This document shows, piece after piece, positions 52,010 through 62,447 of a stretch of 64,000 nt of DNA. The DNA is from Natrinema altunense (GTDB lineage: Archaea; Halobacteriota; Halobacteria; Halobacteriales; Natrialbaceae). Position 1 is the stretch's first letter. Each line of letters opens with the position of its first letter. Under the pieces are notes generated by a model. The model searched no databases, was not told the DNA's origin, and saw only the letters and a list, made by a program, of their open reading frames with translations. Where the stretch lies: NCBI RefSeq assembly GCF_000731985.1, contig NZ_JNCS01000011.1, positions 62,001-126,000 on the forward strand, given 5' to 3'. The position numbers were made by a program, and so were the translations under genes.

Positions 52010-52334
52010 CACCTGCAACTCTCCCTTTCCCGGTCACGGCATTAAGGCTTTTCAATCAAACGCCGTGTGGTACGGTCAGTCGCGCCACGATTCCGCGCTC
52101 GAGTACGGAATACGACCCAACTCGTGATACCACACCGCATGACCCACAAGGAATATAACTGATAACCGGGTACTCTCGAGTGTGATCGACGGCTCCGGTT
52201 CGGTCGACCGGCCGGGTAGCACTGCTTGTGCGTCGAGTTAGTAACGGTTAAATGCCTCCCGCCGCTACTTGCCTGTAGTATCTCGTGACAGCCGCTTCTC
52301 TCCCAATAGCCGACACGCACACCCAACCCAATAC
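52010..52334. promoter_or_regulatory. Promoter region between tRNA-Asp 2 and rpoH
   Basis: A 325-base divergent region. The tRNA promoter lies at the left. GGTTAAATG near 52246 is a good TATA for the rpo operon and predicts an untranslated leader of about 60 bases before rpoH, long for haloarchaea and a possible site of regulation. No gene seen. Confidence 0.45.
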
Positions 52335-52562
52335 ATGGTAGACGTAAGCCAACACGAACTCGTTCCGGAGCACACCGTTCTCGAGGAAGAGGCCCTCGAG
52401 GACGTGCTCGAGGAATACAACATCGATCGTACAGATTTACCGAAGATCAAGCGCAACGATCCCGCCCTGCCGGACGAGGCGGAGATCGGTGACGTCATCA
52501 AGATCGTTCGCGACTCGCGGACGACCGATCAGTCGATCGTATACCGACTCGTGGTAGAATAA
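52335..52562 (+). CDS. rpoH: RNA polymerase subunit H (RPB5-like)
   Basis: A 75-residue archaeal RNA polymerase subunit corresponding to the C-terminal assembly domain of eukaryotic RPB5. It begins [16 protein letters not shown] and contains the conserved [18 protein letters not shown] motif. The ATG at 52335 gives the expected length. The first gene of the RNA polymerase operon, its stop codon directly abuts the rpoB'' ATG. Confidence 0.95.
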   Translation: MVDVSQHELVPEHTVLEEEALEDVLEEYNIDRTDLPKIKRNDPALPDEAEIGDVIKIVRDSRTTDQSIVYRLVVE

Positions 52563-54143
52563 ATGGCAATGGAACTCAACCGCGACAAACGACGAGAGAT
52601 TTCGCGCGAATATTTCTCGAAGGAACGGATCGCCGAACACCACTACCGCTCGTTCAACGCCTTCCTCAACCGAGGGATGCAGGAGGTCGTCGACGAGAAG
52701 GCGACGATCGATACGGATATCGGCGACAAGGAAGGCGAGGAGCCGGTCCACGTCGAACTGGGCGACGTCCGCGTCGTCACACCGCGCGTCCGCGAGGCGG
52801 ACGGTTCCGAAGAACTGCTCTATCCACAGGAGGCACGCCTTCGGAACATCACGTACTCGGCGCCGGTCTTCATGGAGATGTCGATCGTCAAAGGCGAGGA
52901 AGGCGACCAGCGTGTCGTCGACTCGACCGAGACGAAGATCGGCCGGATGCCGATCATGGTCGGCTCCGACAAGTGTAATATCGCCGGCTTCTCGGACGAG
53001 GAACTGATCGAGATCGGCGAGGACCCCGCGGACCCGGGCGGATACTTCATCGTCAACGGCTCCGAGCGGGTGCTGATGACCAGCGAGGACCTCGCACCGA
53101 ACAAGATCCTCGCCGAATACGACAGCAAGTACGGCGACGAGATTCAGGTCGCCAAGACGTTCTCGCAGCGCCGTGGCTACCGCGCCCTCGTGTTGTGCGA
53201 ACGGAACCGCGAGGGATTGCTCGAGGTGTCGTTCCCCTCGGTGTCGGGCTCGATCAACTTCGTGACGCTCGTGCGTGCGCTGGGCCTCGAGTCGGACGAG
53301 GAGATCGTCCACAAGGTCTCGAACGACCCCGAGGTCGTCAAGTACATGCTGGAGAACCTAGAGGAAGCGGAGGTCCAAACCGAAGAGGAAGCCATCGAGG
53401 AACTGGGCAAACGCGTCGCCTCGGGCCAGGGGAAAAACTACCAGCTCAAGCGGGCGAATTACGTCATCGACCGCTACCTCCTGCCGCACCTCCACGAGGA
53501 CGGCGTCGAGGAGGAAGACGTTCGGATCAACAAGGCCCACTACCTCTGTCGGATGGCCGAGGCCTGTTTCGAACTCGCGCTCGGCCGGCGCGAGTCCGAC
53601 GACAAGGACCACTACGCGAACAAGCGACTGAAGGTCAGCGGCGACCTGATGAAAGACCTGTTCCGGACCGCGCTGAACAAGCTGGCCCGGGACGTCAAGT
53701 ACCAGCTCGAGCGCGCCAACATGCGCAACCGACAGCTCTCGGTGAACACGGTCGTCCGATCGGACGTCCTGACCGAGCGACTCGAGCACCCGATCGCGAC
53801 GGGCAACTGGGTCGGCGGCCGCTCCGGCGTGAGCCAGCTGGTCGACCGAACCGACTTCATGGGCGTCCTCTCGCACCTGCGCCGACTCCGCAGCCCGCTT
53901 TCGCGCTCGCAGCCGCACTTCGAAGCGCGGGACTTGCACGCGACCCAGTGGGGTCGCATCGGACCCTCCGAGACGCCGGAGGGGCCGAACTGTGGGCTGG
54001 TGAAGAACTTCGCGCAGTCGATGGAGCTCTCCCAGAACGTCGAGGACGAACAGGAACTCAAACGCGAACTGGCATCCATGGGGGTCGAGGGCATTCCCGG
54101 CCTCGAAGGGATCGAACGAACGGCAGCGTCAGGGGACGACTAA
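52563..54143 (+). CDS. rpoB2: RNA polymerase subunit B''
   Basis: The N-terminal half of the bacterial beta/eukaryotic RPB2 subunit, 526 residues, split as in all haloarchaea. It contains the protrusion, lobe and fork domains, with RRLRSPLSRSQPHFEARDLH followed by the fork motif GPSETPEGPNCGLVKN near the C-terminus. An alternative start is the ATG at 52569 (MELNRDKRREISREYF). A three-base gap separates it from rpoB'. Confidence 0.97.
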   Translation: MAMELNRDKRREISREYFSKERIAEHHYRSFNAFLNRGMQEVVDEKATIDTDIGDKEGEEPVHVELGDVRVVTPRVREADGSEELLYPQEARLRNITYSAPVFMEMSIVKGEEGDQRVVDSTETKIGRMPIMVGSDKCNIAGFSDEELIEIGEDPADPGGYFIVNGSERVLMTSEDLAPNKILAEYDSKYGDEIQVAKTFSQRRGYRALVLCERNREGLLEVSFPSVSGSINFVTLVRALGLESDEEIVHKVSNDPEVVKYMLENLEEAEVQTEEEAIEELGKRVASGQGKNYQLKRANYVIDRYLLPHLHEDGVEEEDVRINKAHYLCRMAEACFELALGRRESDDKDHYANKRLKVSGDLMKDLFRTALNKLARDVKYQLERANMRNRQLSVNTVVRSDVLTERLEHPIATGNWVGGRSGVSQLVDRTDFMGVLSHLRRLRSPLSRSQPHFEARDLHATQWGRIGPSETPEGPNCGLVKNFAQSMELSQNVEDEQELKRELASMGVEGIPGLEGIERTAASGDD

Positions 54144-54146
54144 ATC

Positions 54147-55976
54147 ATGAGCAGCCAACAACGAGAGGCGAAAGTCTACGTCAACGGATCGCTGGTGGGG
54201 ACCCATCCCGATCCGCACGAACTCGCAGAACAGATCCGCGAAGCGCGACGCATCGGCGACGTCAGCGAGATGGTCAACGTCTCGGTCAAAGAGCGCACCC
54301 GCGAAGTCATCGTCAACGCCGATGCGGGCCGTGCCCGACGACCCCTGCTGGTCGTCGAGGACGGCGAACCGCGCATCTCCCAGCAGGAAGTCGAGGCGCT
54401 GCAGGACGGCGACCTCGAGTTCGAGGATCTCGTCGATCACGGCTACATCGAGTTCATCGACGCCGAGGAGGAGGAGGACATCCTCGTCGCCGTCGACGAG
54501 GACGACCTGACCGAAAAGCACACCCACCTCGAGATCGACCCGTCGCTGATCTTCTCGATCGGTGCGGGGATGATCCCCTACCCCGAGCACAACGCCAGCC
54601 CCCGTATTACCATGGGAGCGGGGATGATCAAGCAGTCGCTGGGGCTGCCGAGCGCGAACTACCGCATTCGGCCGGACACGCGCCAGCACCTGCTGCACTA
54701 CCCGCAGCTCTCGATGGTCAAGACCCAGACGACCGAGCAGATCGGCTACGACGAGCGGCCGGCGGCCCAGAACTTCGTCGTCGCCGTGATGAGCTACGAG
54801 GGGTTCAACATCGAGGACGCGCTGGTCATGAACAAGGCCAGCGTCGAGCGCGCGCTCGCGCGCTCACACTTCTTCCGGACCTACGAGGGCGAGGAACGCC
54901 GATATCCGGGCGGCCAGGAGGACCGCTTCGAGATTCCGTCGCAGGACGTCCGCGGTGCCCGCGGTGAGGAAGCGTACAACCACCTGGACGAGGACGGCCT
55001 CGTCAACCCCGAGACGACGGTCGACGAGAACTCCGTCCTGCTCGGGAAGACGTCGCCGCCGCGGTTCCTCGAGGAACCCGACGACATGGGTGGCCTGTCG
55101 CCCCAGAAACGCCGGGAGACCTCGGTCACCATGCGATCGGGCGAATCCGGGATCGTCGACACCGTTACCCTCATGGAAGGTGAGGACGGCTCGAAACTCT
55201 CGAAGGTCTCGGTGCGCGACGAGCGGATCCCCGAACTCGGGGACAAGTTCGCCAGCCGCCACGGCCAGAAGGGTGTCGTCGGCCACCTCGCGCCACAGGA
55301 GGACATGCCCTTCACCGAGGAGGGCGTCGTCCCCGACCTCGTCCTGAACCCGCACGCGCTGCCCTCGCGGATGACCGTCGGTCACATCCTCGAGATGATC
55401 GGCGGCAAACTCGGCTCGATGGAGGGTCGCCGTGTCGACGGGACGCCGTTCCTCGGCGAGGACGAGGACGAGCTCCGCCAGGGACTCGAGGATGCCGGCT
55501 TCGACTCGGCGGGCAAGGAGACGATGTACTCCGGGATCTCCGGCGAGAAGATCGAGGCCGAGATCTTCGTCGGCGTGATCTTCTACCAGAAACTCTACCA
55601 CATGGTCTCGAACAAACTGCACGCCCGCTCGCGCGGGCCGGTGCAGGTGCTGACCCGACAGCCGACGGAGGGGCGCGCCCGCGAGGGTGGCCTCCGTATC
55701 GGGGAGATGGAACGCGACGTGTTCATCGGCCACGGGGCGGCCATGACGCTGAAGGAACGACTCCTCGACGAGTCCGACCGCGAGTTCATCCACGTCTGTG
55801 CGAACTGCGGGATGAGCGCGGTCGAAAACGTCGAACAACGGCGTGTCTACTGTCCGAACTGCGACGAGGAGACCGATATCCACGAGATCGAGATGAGCTA
55901 CGCGTTCAAGCTCCTCTTGGACGAGATGAAGGCGCTGGGTATCGCACCGCGACTCGAACTGGAGGACGCCGTATAA
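54147..55976 (+). CDS. rpoB1: RNA polymerase subunit B'
   Basis: The C-terminal half of the RPB2-equivalent, 609 residues. It carries hybrid-binding and wall regions ([44 protein letters not shown]) and the C-terminal zinc site CANCGM...CPNC (about 551-575). It is one base set (three bases) from rpoA', so the operon is co-translated. Complete. Confidence 0.97.
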   Translation: MSSQQREAKVYVNGSLVGTHPDPHELAEQIREARRIGDVSEMVNVSVKERTREVIVNADAGRARRPLLVVEDGEPRISQQEVEALQDGDLEFEDLVDHGYIEFIDAEEEEDILVAVDEDDLTEKHTHLEIDPSLIFSIGAGMIPYPEHNASPRITMGAGMIKQSLGLPSANYRIRPDTRQHLLHYPQLSMVKTQTTEQIGYDERPAAQNFVVAVMSYEGFNIEDALVMNKASVERALARSHFFRTYEGEERRYPGGQEDRFEIPSQDVRGARGEEAYNHLDEDGLVNPETTVDENSVLLGKTSPPRFLEEPDDMGGLSPQKRRETSVTMRSGESGIVDTVTLMEGEDGSKLSKVSVRDERIPELGDKFASRHGQKGVVGHLAPQEDMPFTEEGVVPDLVLNPHALPSRMTVGHILEMIGGKLGSMEGRRVDGTPFLGEDEDELRQGLEDAGFDSAGKETMYSGISGEKIEAEIFVGVIFYQKLYHMVSNKLHARSRGPVQVLTRQPTEGRAREGGLRIGEMERDVFIGHGAAMTLKERLLDESDREFIHVCANCGMSAVENVEQRRVYCPNCDEETDIHEIEMSYAFKLLLDEMKALGIAPRLELEDAV

Positions 55977-55979
55977 CCC

Positions 55980-58907
55980 ATGCAAGACACGACACCCAAA
56001 GACATCGGTTCGCTCTCCTTCGGGCTCATGGAGCCCGAGGAGTACCGGGAGATGAGCGCGACGAAGATCATCACTGCCGACACCTACGACGACGACGGGT
56101 TCCCCATCGACATGGGACTGATGGACCCCCGTCTGGGCGTGATCGATCCCGGCCTCGAGTGCAAGACCTGCGGCAAACACTCCGGCTCCTGTAACGGCCA
56201 CTTCGGCCACATCGAACTGGCCGCGCCCGTGATCCACGTCGGCTTTACGAAACTCATCCGGCGGCTCCTTCGTGGGACCTGCCGGGAGTGTTCGAAGCTC
56301 CTCCTCACCGAGGACGAGCGCGACGAGTTCCGGGACCAACTCGACGAATCCCGAAAACTGAGCCGGGATCTGAACGACGTGACCAAGGCCGCGATCCGAC
56401 AGGCCCGCAAGAAGGACCGGTGTCCGTTCTGTGGCGAAATCCAGTACGATATCGACCACGAGAAGCCGACGACCTACTACGAGGTCCAGCAGGTCCTGAC
56501 CAGCGAGTACTCCCAGCGCATCGCCGGCGCGATGCAGGGCGACGAGGAGGAAGGCGTCGAGCGGACGACGCCGGACGAACTCGCCGAGCAGACCGAGATC
56601 GAACTCACTCGAGTCAACGAGATCCTGTCCGGCTCGTTCCGCCCGCGGGAGAGTCAGCGGAAGGCGATCGAGAAGGCCCTCGACATCGATCTCACCGAGG
56701 AGGACACGAACAAGCTGATGCCCAGCGACATCCGGGACTGGTTCGAGAACATCCCGGACGAGGATATCGAAGTACTCGGGATCAATCCTGACCGGTCGCG
56801 TCCCGAGTGGATGATCCTCACCGTCCTCCCGGTGCCGCCGGTCACCGCGCGGCCGTCGATCACGCTGGACAACGGCCAGCGCTCGGAGGACGACCTCACG
56901 CACAAGCTGGTCGACATCATCCGGATCAACCAGCGGTTCATGGAGAACCGCGAGGCCGGTGCGCCCCAGCTGATCATCGAGGACCTCTGGGAACTCCTGC
57001 AGTACCACGTCACGACGTTCATGGACAACGAGATCTCGGGCACGCCGCCGGCGCGCCACCGCTCCGGTCGGCCCCTGAAAACCCTGTCTCAGCGCCTCAA
57101 GGGCAAGGAAGGGCGCTTCCGGGGTTCGCTGTCCGGAAAGCGCGTGAACTTCTCGGCACGGACCGTGATCTCGCCGGACCCGACGCTCTCGCTGAACGAG
57201 GTCGGCGTTCCGGACCGCGTGGCAAAGGAGATGACCCAGACGATGAACGTCACCGAACGCAACGTCGAGGACGCCCGGCGGTTCGTCTCGAACGGTCCGG
57301 AGGGACATCCCGGTGCGAACTACGTTCGTCGTCCCGACGGCCGCCGGCTGAAGGTGACTGAGAAGAACTGCGAACAGCTCGCCGAGAAGGTCGAGGCCGG
57401 TTGGGAGGTCAACCGCCACCTCATCGACGGCGATATCGTCATCTTCAACCGCCAGCCGTCGCTCCACCGGATGTCGATCATGGCCCACGAGGTCGTGGTC
57501 ATGCCGTACAAGACGTTCCGGCTGAACACTGTCGTCTGTCCGCCGTACAACGCCGACTTCGACGGCGACGAGATGAACATGCACGCGCTGCAAAACGAGG
57601 AGGCCCGCGCCGAAGCGCGCGTCCTCATGCGTGTCCAAGAACAGATGCTCTCCCCCCGGTTCGGCGAGAACATCATCGGGGCCATTCAGGACCACATCTC
57701 CGGGATGTACCTCCTGACACACGACAACCCTCGATTCAACGAGACGCAGGCGCTCGACCTGCTCCGTGCCACCCGGATCGACGAACTCCCCGAACCCAGC
57801 GGCATCGACGACGAGGGAACGCCGTTCTGGACCGGCTACGACGTCTTCTCCGAACTGCTGCCCGACGATCTCGACCTCGAGTTCACGGGGACCATCGGCG
57901 ACGAGGTCGTCATCGAGGACGGCCAGTTGCTCCAGGGAACCATCGCCGAGGACGAGGTCGGCGAGTTCGGCGGCGAGATCGTCGACACGATCACGAAGGT
58001 GTACGGAAATACCCGCGCCCGGATCTTCGTCAACGAGGTCTCGACGCTGGCGATGCGTGCCATCATGCACTTCGGGTTCTCGATCGGGATCGACGACGAG
58101 ACCATCCCCGAGGAGGCCCAATCGCGCATCGACGAGACCATCGTGGACGCCAACGACCGCGTCGAGGAACTCATCGAGGCCTACGAGCGCGGCGAACTCG
58201 AGAGTCTCCCGGGGCGAACGATCGACGAGACCCTCGAGATGAAGATCATGCAGACGCTCTCGCGTGCGCGTGACAATGCAGGGAACATCGCGGACGAACA
58301 CTTCCAGGACGACAACCCCGCCGTCGTCATGGCCAACTCCGGTGCGCGTGGCTCGATGCTCAACCTGACCCAGATGGCCGGCGCGGTCGGCCAGCAGGCG
58401 GTTCGGGGCGAGCGGATCAACCGCGGCTACGAGGATCGGACCCTCTCGCACTACGAACCGAACGATCTCTCGGCCGAGGCCCACGGCTTCGTCGAGAACT
58501 CCTACACCAGCGGCCTGACCCCGCGGGAGTTCTTCTTCCACGCGATGGGCGGCCGCGAGGGCCTGGTCGACACCGCAGTCCGGACGTCGAAGTCGGGGTA
58601 CCTGCAGCGGCGGCTGATCAACGCCCTCTCGGAACTCGAGACCCAGTACGACGGGACGGTCCGGGACACCTCGGACACGATCGTCCAGTTCGAGTTCGGC
58701 GAGGACGGTACCTCGCCGGTCAAGGTCTCGTCCGACGAGGACAACGATATCGACGTCGAGCACATCGCCGACCGCGTGCTCGACTCCGAGTTCGAATCCG
58801 CGGAGGAACGCCAGGAGTTCCTCGGCTCCAAACCGCGGCCGACCAACCTCTCGGAACACGCCGACGACCGACTCGCCGAGGGAACGGAGGTGACCTCCGA
58901 TGACTGA
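55980..58907 (+). CDS. rpoA1: RNA polymerase subunit A'
   Basis: The N-terminal part of the largest subunit (RPB1/beta' equivalent), 975 residues. It has the clamp zinc sites ([28 protein letters not shown]), the metal-binding catalytic loop [11 protein letters not shown] (near residue 522) and a bridge-helix region toward the end ([35 protein letters not shown]). It overlaps rpoA'' by eight bases. Archaeal A subunits are split here, as expected. Confidence 0.98.
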   Translation: MQDTTPKDIGSLSFGLMEPEEYREMSATKIITADTYDDDGFPIDMGLMDPRLGVIDPGLECKTCGKHSGSCNGHFGHIELAAPVIHVGFTKLIRRLLRGTCRECSKLLLTEDERDEFRDQLDESRKLSRDLNDVTKAAIRQARKKDRCPFCGEIQYDIDHEKPTTYYEVQQVLTSEYSQRIAGAMQGDEEEGVERTTPDELAEQTEIELTRVNEILSGSFRPRESQRKAIEKALDIDLTEEDTNKLMPSDIRDWFENIPDEDIEVLGINPDRSRPEWMILTVLPVPPVTARPSITLDNGQRSEDDLTHKLVDIIRINQRFMENREAGAPQLIIEDLWELLQYHVTTFMDNEISGTPPARHRSGRPLKTLSQRLKGKEGRFRGSLSGKRVNFSARTVISPDPTLSLNEVGVPDRVAKEMTQTMNVTERNVEDARRFVSNGPEGHPGANYVRRPDGRRLKVTEKNCEQLAEKVEAGWEVNRHLIDGDIVIFNRQPSLHRMSIMAHEVVVMPYKTFRLNTVVCPPYNADFDGDEMNMHALQNEEARAEARVLMRVQEQMLSPRFGENIIGAIQDHISGMYLLTHDNPRFNETQALDLLRATRIDELPEPSGIDDEGTPFWTGYDVFSELLPDDLDLEFTGTIGDEVVIEDGQLLQGTIAEDEVGEFGGEIVDTITKVYGNTRARIFVNEVSTLAMRAIMHFGFSIGIDDETIPEEAQSRIDETIVDANDRVEELIEAYERGELESLPGRTIDETLEMKIMQTLSRARDNAGNIADEHFQDDNPAVVMANSGARGSMLNLTQMAGAVGQQAVRGERINRGYEDRTLSHYEPNDLSAEAHGFVENSYTSGLTPREFFFHAMGGREGLVDTAVRTSKSGYLQRRLINALSELETQYDGTVRDTSDTIVQFEFGEDGTSPVKVSSDEDNDIDVEHIADRVLDSEFESAEERQEFLGSKPRPTNLSEHADDRLAEGTEVTSDD

Positions 58908-60096
58908 CGTTGCATACGATGTCGACGACGACACGATCGCGGTCGTCGAGGACACTGATCTCCCGCGGCGGCTCAAAGACGAGGTCTACGAGACGCTCGA
59001 GGCCCGCGAGGGCGCGACGGTCGAGGAGGCCGACGAACTCGCGAAGGCCGTCGAGACCCGCTATCTCGACACCCGCGTCGAGCCCCTCGATCCCGTCGGG
59101 ACGGTCTCGGCGCAGTCGATCGGCGAACCCGGCACCCAGCTGACGATGAACACGTTCCACTACGCGGGGGTCGCCGAAATCGACGTGACCCAGGGGCTGC
59201 CCCGGCTGATCGAGCTGGTCGACGCCCGGAAAACCCCGGACACGCCGATGATGACCGTCTACCTCGAGGACGAGTACGCGACGGAGCGGGAGAAAGCCCA
59301 CGAGGTCGTCTGGAACATCGAGGCGACGCAGATCCTCGCGCTGGGCGACGTGTCGACGAACGTCGCGGACATGCGCGTTCAGATCTCGCTCAACGAGGAC
59401 ACGCTGCAGGAACGGCTGATCACGGCCGAAGAAGTCGCCGGCATCATCGAGGATTCGCTCGGCGTGAAGACGGTCCAGCAGGGCACCCAGATCGAGTTCG
59501 GGCCCGAGGAACCGTCCTACCGCGATCTCCTCCAACTCGTCGAGGAACTGCGGGACATCACGTTCAAGGGGATCGAAGAGGTCTCGCGGGTCGTCATCCG
59601 TCGCGAGGAACTCGAGACCGGCACCGAGGAGTTCGTCCTCTACACCGAGGGGTCGGCCTTCGGCGATGTCCTCGAGATCGAGGGCGTCGACGCCTCCCGG
59701 ACGACGTGTAACAACATCCACGAGATCCACCGCAACCTCGGTATCGAAGCCGCCCGCGAGGCGATCATCGAGGAGACGAACAACACGCTCGCCGAGCAGG
59801 GGCTGGACGACGTGAACGTCCGGCACCTGATGCTCGTCGCCGACATGATGACGAACCGCGGCGAGATCGAGTCGATCGGTCGGCACGGGATTTCGGGATC
59901 GAAGGAATCCGTCCTCGCCCGCGCGGCGTTCGAGGTGACGGTCAACCACCTGCTCAACGCCGCGATCCACGGCGAAGTCGACGAACTCGACGGCGTCACG
60001 GAGAACGTCATCGTCGGCAAGCCGATCAAGCTCGGCACCGGCGACGTCGATCTTCGGATGGGATCGACCACCTCCGGCAGCGGTCAGGCAGACTGA
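58900..60096 (+). CDS. rpoA2: RNA polymerase subunit A''
   Basis: The C-terminal part of the largest subunit, 398 residues, with the trigger-loop and jaw regions: [18 protein letters not shown] (trigger loop) near residue 75, [16 protein letters not shown], and the C-terminal cleft [18 protein letters not shown]. It begins with an acidic N-terminus ([18 protein letters not shown]). It overlaps rpoA' and is followed three bases later by the NusA-like gene. Confidence 0.97.
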   Translation: MTDVAYDVDDDTIAVVEDTDLPRRLKDEVYETLEAREGATVEEADELAKAVETRYLDTRVEPLDPVGTVSAQSIGEPGTQLTMNTFHYAGVAEIDVTQGLPRLIELVDARKTPDTPMMTVYLEDEYATEREKAHEVVWNIEATQILALGDVSTNVADMRVQISLNEDTLQERLITAEEVAGIIEDSLGVKTVQQGTQIEFGPEEPSYRDLLQLVEELRDITFKGIEEVSRVVIRREELETGTEEFVLYTEGSAFGDVLEIEGVDASRTTCNNIHEIHRNLGIEAAREAIIEETNNTLAEQGLDDVNVRHLMLVADMMTNRGEIESIGRHGISGSKESVLARAAFEVTVNHLLNAAIHGEVDELDGVTENVIVGKPIKLGTGDVDLRMGSTTSGSGQAD

Positions 60097-60099
60097 TCG

Positions 60100-60525
60100 A
60101 TGGGTGTAACCCTCGATGACGACGCCCGGCAGTATCTCGCCGCGTTCGAGGACGTGACGGGCGTTGACGGCCGTGATTGTCTCGTCACCGAGGGCGGTGA
60201 TCGGCTCCTGATCGTCGTCGCCAGCGGCGGGATGGGCGAAGCGATCGGCCCCGGCGGCCGAACCGTAACGCAGTTCGAAGAACGGGTCGACGCGAAGGTC
60301 CGCCTCGTCGAGGACGCGGACACGCCCGAGACGTTCGTCGCGAACGTCCTCGCGCCCGCGGCAGTCTACAACGTCACGGTCAGCGAGAACAACGACACCG
60401 TCGCCTACGTCGAGGTCGCGGAGGCCGATCACGGCATCGCGATCGGGACGGACGGGCGGACGATCGACGCCGCACGGCAGCTTGCGGATCGGCATTTCGG
60501 AATCGACGACGTACAGCTCATCTGA
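60100..60525 (+). CDS. nusA: NusA-like transcription factor
   Basis: A 141-residue archaeal NusA homologue, made of two KH RNA-binding domains without the bacterial N-terminal domain. The KH GxxG-type loops are visible as GPGG (about residue 50) and GTDG (about 112). It probably binds nascent RNA near the polymerase and affects pausing or termination. It ends the rpo operon here; in many haloarchaea ribosomal protein S12 and S7 genes follow directly. Confidence 0.93.
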   Translation: MGVTLDDDARQYLAAFEDVTGVDGRDCLVTEGGDRLLIVVASGGMGEAIGPGGRTVTQFEERVDAKVRLVEDADTPETFVANVLAPAAVYNVTVSENNDTVAYVEVAEADHGIAIGTDGRTIDAARQLADRHFGIDDVQLI

Positions 60526-60855
60526 TCTCGAGTCGGCGTCTCGTGCCGCCCGGTGGGACAAATTCGCCGCCGGTCGACCGGATCGCATCCGGTGACCGGG
60601 ACGGATCGGGTTCGTATCGACGAATCCGTACGGACTCCCAGTTGACTCAGCCGCTGTTCTCTTCTCCAGTTCGTGTCGGGACGCGCGGACTCATCGCGCA
60701 TTTCTATTCAAATTAGTTATGTGTGTGCGGATTCCGGGACGCAACCGGTCGCACGTTCGGCCCGTTCATGTGCCCTACGGATAGCTATCAGTAGTTATCG
60801 ATCGCGAATGTCATACCCAAACCAATAAACAAATTCCACCGATAGAGGGAGCCGT
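60526..60855. other. Intergenic region nusA-aldehyde dehydrogenase
   Basis: A 330-base gap. AT-rich segments around 60703-60722 and 60795-60835 (AATAAACAAATTCC) could carry the aldehyde dehydrogenase promoter; AGAGGGAG just before the ATG resembles a Shine-Dalgarno site. No rpsL/rpsG sequence is present. Confidence 0.4.
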
Positions 60856-62367
60856 ATGACGGATACGAGTACGCGATCCGCCGATGGACGAGACGTTGAC
60901 GAACTCGATATCGCGCCGGAGAACGGGTGGAACGCCCTGTTCCTCGACGGCGAGTGGGTACCCGCCGGTGACCGGGACCTGATCGACGTCGAAAACCCCG
61001 CGACACGGACGGCGCTGACGGCGGTGCCGTCGGCGACCGAGGACGACGTCGACGAGGCGTACGCGATCGCGGAGGAGGCACAATCGGCGTGGGGCCAGCG
61101 ACCGCCACAGGAGCGCGCCGCGATCGTCTCCGACGCATGCGCGCTGCTGGGCGAGTACGCCGACGACCTCGAGTGGCTGTTCGCCGTCGAGTGCGGCGGC
61201 GTCGAGCTGAAAGCCGATTTCGAGACTCAGCTCGCACAGGGCACGATGGAGGTCGGTGCCGGACTGGCGATGCGCGACGGCGGCCGCCGGAAGGACTCGG
61301 TGACGCCCGGCAAGGAGAACCTGCTCGTGCGCGAACCGGCTGGCGTCGTCGGCGTCATCACGCCGTGGAACTTCCCGCTGTATCTCACCAGCCGAGTCGT
61401 CGCGCCAGCCATCGCGCTGGGGAACAGCGTGGTCCTCAAGCCGGACGAGCACACCCCGTTGACGGGCGGGCTCGTGCTCGCACGGGTCTTCGAGGAGGCC
61501 GGACTCCCGGACGGCGTCCTGAACGTCGTCCCCGGCTACGGCCACGAGATCGGCGACCACTTCTCGGGCCACCCGGTGCCGTCGGTGATGTCGTTTACCG
61601 GCTCCTCGGAAGTCGGACGGGGCGTCGGCCAGCGCGCCGTCGGCGCGTACACGGAGCCGGCCCTCGAGTTGGGGGGGAACAACGCCCATGTCGTCCTCCC
61701 GGATGCCGACTTAGAGCGTGCGATCGACGCCGGTGCGTTCGGGTCGTTCACCCATCAGGGACAGGAGTGTATCTCGATCAACCGCCACGTGGTTCACGAG
61801 TCGCTGTACGACGAGTACGTCGCGGGGCTGGCCGACCGCGCCGAGCAACTCCCTATCGGTGATCCGCGCGAGGAGGGAACCCTGGTCGGCCCGGTCATCA
61901 ACGAGAGTCAACGGGACAAGATCGTCGGCTTCCTCGAGGAATCGGTCGCGAACGGTGCGACGGTCGAGGCTGGTGGCGGCCACGACGGGCTGTTCATCGA
62001 ACCCACGGTGCTGTCGGGCGTCACCGGCGACATGCCGGTCGCCTGTAATGAGCATTTCGGACCGGTCGCGCCCGTCATCCCCTTCGAGACCGACGAGGAG
62101 GCGATCGAGATCGTCAACGACACCGAGTACGGCCTGTCGGGCTCGGTACACTCGACGGACGTGGCTCGTGCGCGTGACGTGGCCGACGCGATGGAGACGG
62201 GTATGGTCCACATCAACGACCAGCCGTTGAATGACGAACCGCACGTCGCGTTCGGCGGCGTCGGCGCGTCGGGACTCGGGCGGTACAACGACGAGTGGAT
62301 CATGGATACCCTGACGACGCTGAAGTGGATCTCGATCCAGCGCGAGCCTCGCGAGTATCCGTACTGA
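60856..62367 (+). CDS. NAD(P)-dependent aldehyde dehydrogenase
   Basis: Oxidises aldehydes to acids. The 503-residue protein has the catalytic nucleophile Cys305 in FTHQGQECISINRH, the general base Glu271 in ALELGGNNAHV, and the cofactor-binding VGVITPWNFPLYLTSR and FTGSSEVGRGVGQ blocks. Length matches the family. The substrate (aryl, aliphatic or semialdehyde) cannot be told. It is single-gene and ends about 25 bases before the right end of the IS element. Confidence 0.93.
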   Translation: MTDTSTRSADGRDVDELDIAPENGWNALFLDGEWVPAGDRDLIDVENPATRTALTAVPSATEDDVDEAYAIAEEAQSAWGQRPPQERAAIVSDACALLGEYADDLEWLFAVECGGVELKADFETQLAQGTMEVGAGLAMRDGGRRKDSVTPGKENLLVREPAGVVGVITPWNFPLYLTSRVVAPAIALGNSVVLKPDEHTPLTGGLVLARVFEEAGLPDGVLNVVPGYGHEIGDHFSGHPVPSVMSFTGSSEVGRGVGQRAVGAYTEPALELGGNNAHVVLPDADLERAIDAGAFGSFTHQGQECISINRHVVHESLYDEYVAGLADRAEQLPIGDPREEGTLVGPVINESQRDKIVGFLEESVANGATVEAGGGHDGLFIEPTVLSGVTGDMPVACNEHFGPVAPVIPFETDEEAIEIVNDTEYGLSGSVHSTDVARARDVADAMETGMVHINDQPLNDEPHVAFGGVGASGLGRYNDEWIMDTLTTLKWISIQREPREYPY

Positions 62368-62400
62368 CTCGGTCGACTCTCTAGGAGGAGCTGACATCCT

Positions 62401-62447
62401 CCCACGCTAAAGCCGTGGGGTTCCCCCACTGGGGGTTGAACCCACGG
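62401..62447 (-). ncRNA. Right-end hairpins / putative omega-RNA scaffold of TnpB
   Basis: Two overlapping perfect inverted repeats lie over the 3' end of tnpB: CCCACG/CGTGGG (62401-62419), containing the TAG stop, and CCGTGGG/CCCACGG (62413-62447), enclosing CCCCC-ACT-GGGGG. In TnpB systems, an RNA made from the gene end and the element's right end guides cleavage, with the adjacent outside DNA (here below about 62391 on the minus strand) as guide. Confidence 0.5.

Noticed and set aside
54864-58976. A very long minus-strand open frame (1370 codons) across the RNA polymerase genes
   Set aside because: It lies opposite rpoB' and rpoA', which are unambiguous. High G+C content leaves long stop-free antisense frames, and the product has no recognisable domain.
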